Assembly (NCBI GenBank): GCA_029882355.1
Contig: JAOUKV010000022.1
Location: 1 to 56,539 of the forward strand
DNA: 56,539 nt
Direction: 5' to 3'
Origin: Gammaproteobacteria bacterium
GTDB taxonomy: Bacteria; Pseudomonadota; Gammaproteobacteria; SZUA-229
How positions within the stretch are numbered: the stretch's first letter is position 1; every line of letters begins with the position of its first letter. The notes below the pieces were generated by a model. That model worked only from the letters and a program-made list of their open reading frames with translations. It did not search any database and had not been told where the DNA came from. Shown here one piece after another: positions 36,928-45,162 of this stretch. Both the position numbers and the translations under genes were made by a program.

Positions 36928-38682
36928 ATGACAGATAAAACTTACATCAAAGGAAAGGACTGCGATCTAGAGTCCAGTATCGAAACCATGTTTGCAAAAC
37001 TCGATGATCTAGGTATCGAGGTAGAGGAGGCGTCCTGGCTCAACCCTGTGCCGCATGTTTATTCGGTGCATATACGTGATAAAGATTGTGGCCTGATGTT
37101 TACCAATGGCAAAGGTGCAACGCGTAAATCGTGTTTAGCCAGTGCGCTGGGTGAGTATTTTGAACGGCTAAGTTGCAACTACTTTTTTGCTGATTTTTAC
37201 CTGGGTGAAAAATTCTCAAAAGGTGATTTTGTTCATTATCCTGATGAACGTTGGTTCAAAGTTGAAGACAATGAAATGCCAGAAGGGCTACTGGATACTG
37301 GGCTCTGGGACTATTACGATCCAGAAGGCGAGATTAAACCACACCAACTCTATGATATAAATTCAGGCACGGGTGAACGGGGTATTTGTGCGTTACCTTA
37401 TGAACGCCAGCGTGATAGTGAACTCTGCTGGTTTCCCGTCAGTGTGATTGGGAATATTTACGTGAGTAACGGCATGTCTGCCGGTAACACACAAAATGAA
37501 GCCAGAGTACAGGCGCTATCAGAAGTTTTTGAGCGTTACGTTAAAAATAAAATTATCGCTGAAGGTATTTGTCTGCCTGAAGTTCCGAAAGAAGTGATTA
37601 ATCGCTTTCCTAAAATTGCTGAAGCGATTGCAGAACTTGAAGGTCACGGTTATTACCTTCGTACAGCAGACGCCTCGCTGGGTGGAAGATACCCTGTGAT
37701 GAGCGTAACTCTAATTAATCCACGCAATGGTTCTGTGTTTGCTTCCTTCGGCGCACATCCCAGTTTTGAAGTCGCGCTTGAGCGTACCGTTACCGAATTA
37801 TTACAGGGCCGCAGCCTGGATCAGCTTGATGGATTTTTACCTCCCAGTTTTGATCTTGAAGAAGTTGCCGATCACCATAATCTTGAAACCCATTTTATTG
37901 ATTCCAGTGGTCTCATCGCCTTCGAATTTTTCAAAAACAAACCTGATTATGAATTTTTTGACTGGGATTACGATGCCAATACCCATGACGAATTTTCTTA
38001 TCTAAGCAAAATTATTCACGACATGGATAATGATATCTATATCTCAGAATACGAACACCTCAATGTATATGCCTGTCGCATCATTGTGCCGGGCATGTCA
38101 GATATTTATCCGGTAGATGATCTTATCTGGAATAATAATAACGAAGGTGCCCTGTTTCGTGAAGATATTCTGTCACTTAAAAATTTAGATAACGATCAAT
38201 GGCTCAGTATTCTCGATCGACTGGAAGAGGGCGGTTATAACGACCTGCAACGTGTTGCAGAATTCATTGGTATTGCCCCCGATGCAGGCACTGCCTGGGC
38301 TAGTCTTCGCATAGGAGAATTAAAAGCCATGCTGTGTCTGGCCATGGAAGATACCGAGCAAGCACTTGAATGGATCGACTGGTGTTTGCAAACAGACCAA
38401 CTGAGCGAAGCACGTTTAAGAGAATACAGTTGTATACAAGCCCTGTTAGAAATTAAATATGATGACGAACGTGATTATGAAGATTATGCCGATAGCCTTG
38501 TTTTAATGTTTGGCAAAGACAACATAGATCTCGCTAAGAAAATTGTCGATTCTGAAGAAACCTTCCATGGCTTACATAGTCCGGGTTTATCACTGGATGG
38601 ATTTATTGCACATAATAAATTATTGGATGGCTATGCCAAGCTGCATAAGTTTAAACAAAATAACTGGAATAACGGCGAGTAA
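36928..38682 (+). CDS. ycaO: YcaO protein (S12 methylthiolation accessory factor)
   Basis: 584 residues, matching E. coli YcaO along its whole length. The start has KTYIKGKDCDLESSI and ASWLNPVPHVYSVHIRDKDC. The YcaO ATP-binding segments are in ALGEYFERLSCNYFFADF and ARVQALSEVFERYVKN. The C-terminal part has IVPGMSDIYPVDDLIW and a TPR-like stretch (about 440-570). E. coli YcaO aids RimO in beta-methylthiolation of ribosomal protein S12; no precursor peptide or RiPP enzymes are nearby, so I favour this housekeeping role. Its stop overlaps the next ATG by 1 bp. Confidence 0.95.
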   Translation: MTDKTYIKGKDCDLESSIETMFAKLDDLGIEVEEASWLNPVPHVYSVHIRDKDCGLMFTNGKGATRKSCLASALGEYFERLSCNYFFADFYLGEKFSKGDFVHYPDERWFKVEDNEMPEGLLDTGLWDYYDPEGEIKPHQLYDINSGTGERGICALPYERQRDSELCWFPVSVIGNIYVSNGMSAGNTQNEARVQALSEVFERYVKNKIIAEGICLPEVPKEVINRFPKIAEAIAELEGHGYYLRTADASLGGRYPVMSVTLINPRNGSVFASFGAHPSFEVALERTVTELLQGRSLDQLDGFLPPSFDLEEVADHHNLETHFIDSSGLIAFEFFKNKPDYEFFDWDYDANTHDEFSYLSKIIHDMDNDIYISEYEHLNVYACRIIVPGMSDIYPVDDLIWNNNNEGALFREDILSLKNLDNDQWLSILDRLEEGGYNDLQRVAEFIGIAPDAGTAWASLRIGELKAMLCLAMEDTEQALEWIDWCLQTDQLSEARLREYSCIQALLEIKYDDERDYEDYADSLVLMFGKDNIDLAKKIVDSEETFHGLHSPGLSLDGFIAHNKLLDGYAKLHKFKQNNWNNGE

Positions 38683-39290
38683 TGATTGGTGTAAAAGTAA
38701 CGCATAATGCACCTTCATCTGGCCTGTTCAGGTACTGGTTAGCGCGTGCTTTCATGGCAATCATGGGCTGGAATGTTACCGGTAAATTTCCTGATGATAA
38801 AAAATTTGTTCTCATCGGTGCACCGCATACTAGCAACTGGGATTTTTTTTTGGGTCTAGCGACAATCTTCATTTTCCGAGTAAAAGCACAGTGGCTAGCA
38901 AAAGATTCGATATTTATCTGGCCAGTGGGGATTTTGTTGCGTTCGCTAGGCGGGATTCCGATTGATCGTAAAAATGCTCACGGTGTTGTTGGCCAAATGG
39001 CTGATGCATTAACCCAATCCGAACAACAGGTGATTCTGCTGGCTCCAAGCGGCACCCGAAAAAAAATGCCAAATTGGCGATCAGGTTTTTATCATATTGC
39101 ACATCAGGCAAACGTACCAATTGTTTGCGGATCTCTAGATTTCAAAACAAAGCAGGCGAATATAGGGCTGTCATTGCTGCCAACAGGCAATATTGAAAAA
39201 GACATGGATAAAATTCGTCAATACTACAAAGAAATAAATGCGAAATATCCAGAGATGGAAACGTCTGTTCGGCTAGCTGAAGAAAGCTAG
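38682..39290 (+). CDS. Lysophospholipid acyltransferase-like protein
   Basis: 202 residues, PlsC-like fold. The catalytic H(x)4D motif is in APHTSNWDFFLGL (about residues 46-53), and PSGTRKKMPNW (about 125-135) takes the place of the acceptor-binding EGTR motif. A hydrophobic N terminus could associate with the membrane. It likely transfers an acyl group to a lysophospholipid or related acceptor; the substrate is uncertain. It shares a TAATG overlap with ycaO and so is co-translated with it, although the functional reason is not obvious. Confidence 0.83.
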   Translation: MIGVKVTHNAPSSGLFRYWLARAFMAIMGWNVTGKFPDDKKFVLIGAPHTSNWDFFLGLATIFIFRVKAQWLAKDSIFIWPVGILLRSLGGIPIDRKNAHGVVGQMADALTQSEQQVILLAPSGTRKKMPNWRSGFYHIAHQANVPIVCGSLDFKTKQANIGLSLLPTGNIEKDMDKIRQYYKEINAKYPEMETSVRLAEES

Positions 39291-39337
39291 ATGCCTTTTA
39301 TACTGTTTCAAAACACTGCTTAACCATAGATTTAAAA

Positions 39338-40954
39338 ATGTTGCGACTTACTGAAATTAGACTACCTCTTGATCATTCCTCGGATGAACTTCAATCGGCG
39401 ATTCTTAATCGCTTAAAGATTACTCCAGATGCTTTACATGGCTACACCATTGCCCGTCTTGGTTACGATGCGCGTAAACGCAATGCAATTGTGGCAGTCT
39501 ATTCTCTCGATGTTGATGTCACCAATGAAGCAGAATTGCTACAACGTTTTAGTGAAGATCGTCACATTAAGCTAACTCCGGATACTGACTATAAGTTTGT
39601 TACACATGCTCCCGAAAATCTCAAAACTCGTCCGGTGATCATCGGTACTGGACCCTGTGGTTTTATGGCTGGACTTTTGCTGGCGCAGATGGGTTTCAAA
39701 CCTTTAATTCTTGAACGTGGGCAGGCAGTGCGACAGCGCACTAAGGATACCTGGGCTCTGTGGCGTGAACATAAACTTAATCCCGAATCGAATGTGCAGT
39801 TTGGTGAAGGTGGTGCGGGTACTTTCTCTGATGGTAAATTACATACACAAATTAAAGATCCGCGTTTTCTGGGTGTAAAGGTATTAAAAGAATTTGTTAA
39901 GGCTGGCGCACCTGAGGAAATCCTTCATATCAGCAAACCTCACGTTGGTACATTCCGTCTGGTGAGTATGGTTGAGAAAATTCGCGAGGAAATTATCAGT
40001 CTCGGTGGTGAATTCCGCTTCGACAGTCGCGTTACGGATATTGATATCGACGATGGGCAGATTCGTGCTGTGGTTTTGGATGGTGGTGAGCGCATCGAGA
40101 GTGATCACATTATTCTCGCTATCGGCCACAGTGCTCGTGATACTTTCAAAATGCTTTATCAGCGTGGTGTTTATGTTGAAGCCAAATCATTTTCAATTGG
40201 CTTTCGTATTGAGCATCCACAGTCCATCATTGATCAATGTCGTTATGGAAAATTTGCCGGTCATGCTGATCTTGGTGCGGCCGATTACAAACTGGTGCAT
40301 CACTGCAAGAATGGTCGCAGTGTTTACAGTTTTTGCATGTGCCCCGGTGGTACGGTGGTCGCATCCACTTCGGAAGAGGGCTGTGTAGTCACAAACGGTA
40401 TGAGCCAGTATTCACGCAACGAACGTAACGCTAACAGCGGTGTTGTAGTTGGCATCACCCCAGCCGATTTTCCCAACGATAACCCGCTGGCAGGTATCGA
40501 ACTGCAACGTGAACTGGAATCTAAAGCTTTTATTTTGGGCGGCAGTAATTACGATGCGCCGGCACAGCTGGTCGGTGATTTTGTTAAGGGACAACCATCA
40601 TCTGAGCTTGGCAGTGTGCAGCCATCCTATACACCGGGTGTGCATCTAACCGATCTGAGTAGTGCACTACCAGATTATGCGATTGAGGCTATCCGCGAAG
40701 CCTTGCCTGCCTTCGATCGCAAGATCAAAGGCTTTGCTATGAATGATGCTGTACTTACCGGTGCTGAAACACGCACTTCATCGCCGGTACGTATTAAGCG
40801 TAATCGTGATGATTATCAAAGTATTAACACCAAAGGGCTTTATCCAGCGGGTGAGGGTGCGGGATATGCTGGAGGTATTTTATCTGCTGCGGTGGATGGA
40901 ATAGAAGTTGCAGAAGCGGTGGCGTTGAGTATGAAAGCTAAATACGGTTGGTGA
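39338..40954 (+). CDS. NAD(P)/FAD-dependent oxidoreductase (COG2509-type)
   Basis: 538 residues. An N-terminal domain of about 95 residues (LRLTEIRLPLDHSSDELQSA) is followed by a Rossmann FAD-binding fold (VIIGTGPCGFMAGLLLAQMG, about 99-118) with acidic dinucleotide end ILERG. Other landmarks are FGEGGAGTFSDGKLHTQI, ILAIGHSARDTFKML, CMCPGGTVVASTSEEGCVV and the C-terminal second FAD segment YPAGEGAGYAGGILSAAVDG. This matches the family of uncharacterised FAD dehydrogenases known as COG2509. The substrate is not known. It stands alone after the ycaO pair and is convergent with the cytochrome cluster. Confidence 0.87.
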   Translation: MLRLTEIRLPLDHSSDELQSAILNRLKITPDALHGYTIARLGYDARKRNAIVAVYSLDVDVTNEAELLQRFSEDRHIKLTPDTDYKFVTHAPENLKTRPVIIGTGPCGFMAGLLLAQMGFKPLILERGQAVRQRTKDTWALWREHKLNPESNVQFGEGGAGTFSDGKLHTQIKDPRFLGVKVLKEFVKAGAPEEILHISKPHVGTFRLVSMVEKIREEIISLGGEFRFDSRVTDIDIDDGQIRAVVLDGGERIESDHIILAIGHSARDTFKMLYQRGVYVEAKSFSIGFRIEHPQSIIDQCRYGKFAGHADLGAADYKLVHHCKNGRSVYSFCMCPGGTVVASTSEEGCVVTNGMSQYSRNERNANSGVVVGITPADFPNDNPLAGIELQRELESKAFILGGSNYDAPAQLVGDFVKGQPSSELGSVQPSYTPGVHLTDLSSALPDYAIEAIREALPAFDRKIKGFAMNDAVLTGAETRTSSPVRIKRNRDDYQSINTKGLYPAGEGAGYAGGILSAAVDGIEVAEAVALSMKAKYGW

Positions 40955-40965
40955 ATTTAGCCGTG

Positions 40966-40991
40966 AAGAATCGTGAGCCTGACTGATTCTT
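40966..40991. terminator. Possible weak terminator between convergent genes
   Basis: AAGAATC (40966-40972) and GATTCTT (40985-40991) form a 7-bp AT-rich stem with a 12-nt loop. There is no good U tract on either side. Confidence 0.3.
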
Positions 40992-41004
40992 ATAATTGAG
41001 TTAG

Positions 41005-42279
41005 TTAATGTTCACGAAAGATTCGGGCGTAGATACGTTGATGGTTTTTAGTCGAGGTTTTCTTACGAGAGTCCTCCCATAAAATCAGGGTGGTTTCGCT
41101 TTTTGGGCTGTATGCAATGGCCGGGAAACGTCGAATGCCGGGCGCATCAGTATCCGTCATTACAAATTCTTCGGACATGTCTCCTTGTGGTGAAATAAAG
41201 CGTCCGTAAACATCCATATTCATCGCCGTTTGATCACGACGTAGATCGTACCAGATAACCAGGAAGCGTTGCTGTTTTTGATCGAAAATGACAGAGGGAA
41301 ATTCCTGATAATCATTTTTTACGGCAATCGGAAATGCCTTGCCGATATGCTTGCCATCGCTGGCCCTTATCAAAGCACCAAATACATCCAGTCCCATTTT
41401 TTGATAATCACGAGCAGTCGTCCAGACAACCAGAAACAGATCATCTTCCGGTGAATAGCTGGCAGCATACATTGACGGGGGCAGGCAGGCATCTTCTTCT
41501 GTATCAATCAGAATGCCGGGTTTGCCGCCATCATCAGAATTCTGAACAAAGGCGGCAAAAATACCTTTGCCTTCGAGTGTTGTAGAAAGATATTGTTGTT
41601 CATCAACAATGTCGCGCCAGACAACCAGAAAGCGTTTTCTTTTTGGATCGTAAATCAGAGAAGGTCTGTCCTGCTTGCCTTCACCTTTGGCGATCAGAAA
41701 TTCATTATCAAGCAGTTTTCCTTGATGACTTATAAAACGACCAAAAAGTTTCTCGGTATCGGCAAGACGATCATCTTTCCATGCGACCAGAAAACGTTGT
41801 TTTTCAAGATCAAAAGCGACTGATGCCTGTTTTTGTGATGTCCTTTGGTTCGTAATGGCAAAATTTGAACCGATGGCTTTGCCGTTGAAGTTTAATAGCT
41901 GAGCATAAATATCCGAATCGATATTGTTTGCATTTCGCCAGTCAGTCCAGGTGACCAGATAATGTTTATTGACAGGATCAAATGCAACAGAAGATCTACC
42001 CTGACCGCCTTTATGGTTGGATATTACGATATCTTCTGAAACTGGTGCACCCTGTGCGTCCAGTATGCGACCATAGATGTCGACATCGGTTTTTGAATTA
42101 TAGCGCACGTCTGACCAGGTAATCAGGAACTGATCATGAACCGGGTTGTAGGCCACAGTGGGCAGACTTTGCAAAGAGTCACGGGTCGATACAGGGAAGT
42201 CACTGCAGTAACCAGATACTGAAGTCAGGCTCAGGGCAACAGTAGCTAAAATGCTAAAAAAGGTAAGTTTAATATTCAT
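41005..42279 (-). CDS. Secreted repeat protein, probable beta-propeller
   Basis: 424 residues. The signal peptide MNIKLTFFSILATVALSLTSVSG ends near residue 25. The mature protein has about seven repeats of 50-60 residues, each with a pattern like PSVAFDP..KHYLVTWTDWR or FLITWSDVR...DIYGRI. The regular strands and the Trp-x-Asp ends suggest a six- to eight-bladed propeller. There is no heme motif. It is the last gene of the leftward cytochrome operon, 2 bp past the undecaheme gene, so it is probably exported with that system, perhaps as a surface binding or scaffold protein. Function unknown. Confidence 0.8.
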   Translation of the reverse strand: MNIKLTFFSILATVALSLTSVSGYCSDFPVSTRDSLQSLPTVAYNPVHDQFLITWSDVRYNSKTDVDIYGRILDAQGAPVSEDIVISNHKGGQGRSSVAFDPVNKHYLVTWTDWRNANNIDSDIYAQLLNFNGKAIGSNFAITNQRTSQKQASVAFDLEKQRFLVAWKDDRLADTEKLFGRFISHQGKLLDNEFLIAKGEGKQDRPSLIYDPKRKRFLVVWRDIVDEQQYLSTTLEGKGIFAAFVQNSDDGGKPGILIDTEEDACLPPSMYAASYSPEDDLFLVVWTTARDYQKMGLDVFGALIRASDGKHIGKAFPIAVKNDYQEFPSVIFDQKQQRFLVIWYDLRRDQTAMNMDVYGRFISPQGDMSEEFVMTDTDAPGIRRFPAIAYSPKSETTLILWEDSRKKTSTKNHQRIYARIFREH

Positions 42280-42281
42280 TG

Positions 42282-44171
42282 TTAGTAGGCTCTGTTGTTA
42301 TGCGCATTACCATGACAGTTCAAGTTACAGGTACCTGTATAAGTGCCACCGTCAGTAAACTCGGGCAAGGCAAATGAATTACCAGTTATTGTATACGGAC
42401 CACCTGTATAGGTAGAGTTTGTCTGGAAATTAATCAGGTGATTATATCTATGAGATCCATGTGGGTCGTGACAGTTAATACAGGATTTTGTTCGAGTATT
42501 AATATGCCGCTGGTGGGAAAAACCACTTAACGGTGTTACCAGTAAGGCGGCTTCAGAGTGGCACTTAAAGCACAGGACAAAATCAGTGCTACCGCTGGTT
42601 GGTACAATGGGATCAAGAGAATAAGCTTGAGCTAATAGCCCTTCATTGTTAGAACCATGTGGTCCATTAGGCCCGGTACCGCCCGCTGCCGCTGAGGTGT
42701 CGCCATTATGACAGTCAGTACAATAAATAAGATTGTTTGTGTTGGTGCTGACTTTATCGAGAGGAATGTCAGTGCGCAGGCTGGGTACTTCACTGTCATT
42801 AGCGGAATTGTTTGTGACAATTGGGTGCCAGGAAACGAGGCCGGGGTTATTATTGTTAACCTTATCACGAAGGTTATAAATTCCATCTAATCGAGTCATA
42901 CTCCAGCCTGTTGCTGTTGAACATCGCTCAGTCAGCGCACCACCGCAAGGCCCTTTCAAGGCTAGACCGTGGCACTTAAAGCATAGCTCATACTGATTGG
43001 TAACCGTACCAACCACGCCGCCATTGATATCAACACCGGGAACATCCTGGATAAGTGCATTAGCGAGTGGCGGTGTGGTATGTAAAGCTGTATTCATCGG
43101 CGCGCTAAGGTCAAACGATACCATGGGCAGGTCGCTCTGAACCTTGTGCGGGTTATGGCAGTCAGGACATTCAGCGTGGATATTCATCGTATCAGGATTT
43201 TCTGTCCCTGCAAAATCGTGATCTGGGTTGGGTGTGGTTGTTACTGGATGGCTATCCGTTTTAGCAAATTCTGCTTGAATATTGGTCGAGGCGGTATTGC
43301 CATTGTGACAGGCAAAACAGGTGTTTTCTTCCAGATATTTTGGCAGTCTTGCGGTATCTGCCGCGCTATGTGGTGTGTGGCAATTCATGCAGCTGTTTTC
43401 GGCAACATTGGCTCCACGCCACTCTACCCGGCGATCTGCCCACGGGTTCGCGCCGATAGAATTCCAGGTGGCCGTTGATTGTTCATGACTTGAACCAATC
43501 CAGCCAGTTTTGTTGTGACATTCTGTACAGATGGCACCATTTAATGAAGTGATCCGGAGAAAGGGTTTATTGGTCGCTTCATGGGGATCATGACAGGTTG
43601 TACATTCAACCCGATTTGAACTGACGCCATCAAGCGGTAGCCCAATACTTGCGGGATCAAATAATTCGCCATCATTAATCTGTAGGGTTGAATCGTAGAC
43701 AAAAGAAATCGGATGATCATCGCTTAGATCAGTGCCCAGATAACCACGTTCTGCTGGGTTCATAGGACTGGTCAGAATGGCGTCAAGCGTTTCCCCTGTG
43801 GGTGGGTTAGACAATGCACCAAGTGCGACAGTGCCATCATGGCAGGCCAGGCACAAAGTTGATTTGCCCGTCGGCTGACCGGGTGAGGCATCTAGCGTGG
43901 TGCTGCCGTATGGTGTGTAGGTCTGTCCTGAAGACAGTGTATGGTTCCAGAGCGGCGCATCCGCCATAGCTGCATGAGGCGTGTGACAGAACACACAAAT
44001 TTGGGTAACTGTGCCACTTTTTATTGTGCCTGGCCCACTGATTGATAAGTTATGGCGAGTGTTACCTACATCTTGCGCAGCCTGAACTCTGGTGTCTGTA
44101 AATATGCCTATTGCTGTAATAGCAATCAACGCAAAAATAACTATGTTAGTTTTTAGATTATCCGCCCACAT
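42282..44171 (-). CDS. Undecaheme (possibly dodecaheme) c-type cytochrome
   Basis: 629 residues from the ATG at 44169-44171; an upstream ATG gives a longer frame but would bury the signal peptide (NLKTNIVIFALIAITAIGIF). There are eleven CXXCH heme sites (CVFCH, CLACH, CTTCH, CTECH, CMNCH, CFACH, CPDCH, CFKCH, CTDCH, CFKCH, CINCH) and one C-terminal CX3CH (CNLNCH, from about residue 615). Several are doubled-CXXCH type (CTTCHDPH, CMNCHTPH, CINCHDPH). It is exported for heme attachment in the periplasm and likely functions as an electron wire near or outside the outer membrane. The start overlaps the NHL gene by 14 bp, indicating coupled translation. Confidence 0.93.
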   Translation of the reverse strand: MWADNLKTNIVIFALIAITAIGIFTDTRVQAAQDVGNTRHNLSISGPGTIKSGTVTQICVFCHTPHAAMADAPLWNHTLSSGQTYTPYGSTTLDASPGQPTGKSTLCLACHDGTVALGALSNPPTGETLDAILTSPMNPAERGYLGTDLSDDHPISFVYDSTLQINDGELFDPASIGLPLDGVSSNRVECTTCHDPHEATNKPFLRITSLNGAICTECHNKTGWIGSSHEQSTATWNSIGANPWADRRVEWRGANVAENSCMNCHTPHSAADTARLPKYLEENTCFACHNGNTASTNIQAEFAKTDSHPVTTTPNPDHDFAGTENPDTMNIHAECPDCHNPHKVQSDLPMVSFDLSAPMNTALHTTPPLANALIQDVPGVDINGGVVGTVTNQYELCFKCHGLALKGPCGGALTERCSTATGWSMTRLDGIYNLRDKVNNNNPGLVSWHPIVTNNSANDSEVPSLRTDIPLDKVSTNTNNLIYCTDCHNGDTSAAAGGTGPNGPHGSNNEGLLAQAYSLDPIVPTSGSTDFVLCFKCHSEAALLVTPLSGFSHQRHINTRTKSCINCHDPHGSHRYNHLINFQTNSTYTGGPYTITGNSFALPEFTDGGTYTGTCNLNCHGNAHNNRAY

Positions 44172-45162
44172 ACTGAAATACCTGCACTCGGCGATTATAG
44201 GAATCTGCCACATAAATTTTGTCCTGATAAATAAACAGCCCAGATGGTAACCAGAATTCGCCAGCATTCTTTCCCTGATTACCGAAGTCCATTAGGTATC
44301 GGCCTTTTTGATCAAAGATTTGAACACGATGAAATATTGCATCTACCACATAAATATGACCCTTGCTGTCTATCCCAATGCCCTTAGGCTGAGAAAAATA
44401 GCCTGACGAATCTCCGTGTTTTCCAAAGTTGCTGATATATTTTCCGTCAAGGTCAAATATCTGCACGCGGAAATTCATGGTGTCATTAACATAGAGATTG
44501 TTATTATCAAGAGCCAAATGACTTGGGAAATTGAAGTCGCCTTCTTTTTGTTTTCGGTGCCCAAATGAAAACTCTTTCTGACCTTGATCATTATAAACTA
44601 CAATTTTGTGATCAAGCGTATCCGATACATATAGTCTGCTGGTTTTATTATTAAAATAAAGCCCGGTCGGTCGTTTAAAACCTTCAATCGTACGAACGAA
44701 TTCTCCATCTTTTGTGAGTACAAAGACTTTGGCCAATTTAGAATCTGATATGTAAATCTGATTATTGCCAATGGCAACTCCGACTGGTGAAGAGAAATAT
44801 ATTTCATCAGCCTGGTTGATCTGTTTATATTCACTGCTAGACGTATTGAACAGGTGCACAGTTTTTTTGCCAGGATCAGCAACTGCAATAAGTTGTTCTT
44901 TTACGGCAATGCTATAAGGGCGAACCATACCAGTGTTAAGACTCCGCCCAGATAACCAACCCCATAAGCGTGAAAAAAATGATTCGTGAATTTCAAGATC
45001 AGTGGGATTGGCGAATTGGTATAGATACTTGATCCGGGGTTTTAGTGGTGGCGATGGCCAAATAATCTCGGACACCTTCAGCTCATCGATGACCGGTTTA
45101 TTTGGAGTTGAACAACCGGAAATTAGCAGTGCAGTGAGGCCAATCATAATGAACTGTTTCAT
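44158..45162 (-). CDS. NHL-repeat propeller lipoprotein
   Basis: 334 residues. The lipoprotein signal MKQFIMIGLTALLISGC has its lipidated Cys at 17. A short leader has IIWPSPPLKPRIKYLYQF, which is paralogous to the start of the NHL protein at 49-50 kb. Then come six NHL-like blades with motifs such as PTGLYFNNKTSRLYVSDTLD, FPSHLALDNNNLYVNDTMNF and QPKGIGIDSKGHIYVVDAIF, ending VFQYVGG. It is likely attached to the outer membrane (no Asp at +2) and used for protein or ligand binding within the cytochrome complex. Its start overlaps the barrel stop by 4 bp, and its end overlaps the undecaheme start. Confidence 0.9.
   Translation of the reverse strand: MKQFIMIGLTALLISGCSTPNKPVIDELKVSEIIWPSPPLKPRIKYLYQFANPTDLEIHESFFSRLWGWLSGRSLNTGMVRPYSIAVKEQLIAVADPGKKTVHLFNTSSSEYKQINQADEIYFSSPVGVAIGNNQIYISDSKLAKVFVLTKDGEFVRTIEGFKRPTGLYFNNKTSRLYVSDTLDHKIVVYNDQGQKEFSFGHRKQKEGDFNFPSHLALDNNNLYVNDTMNFRVQIFDLDGKYISNFGKHGDSSGYFSQPKGIGIDSKGHIYVVDAIFHRVQIFDQKGRYLMDFGNQGKNAGEFWLPSGLFIYQDKIYVADSYNRRVQVFQYVGG

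Noticed and set aside
36928-39290. YcaO gene as part of a peptide natural-product (RiPP) cluster
   Set aside because: The protein matches the housekeeping E. coli YcaO over its full length, and there is no precursor peptide, dehydrogenase or exporter nearby.
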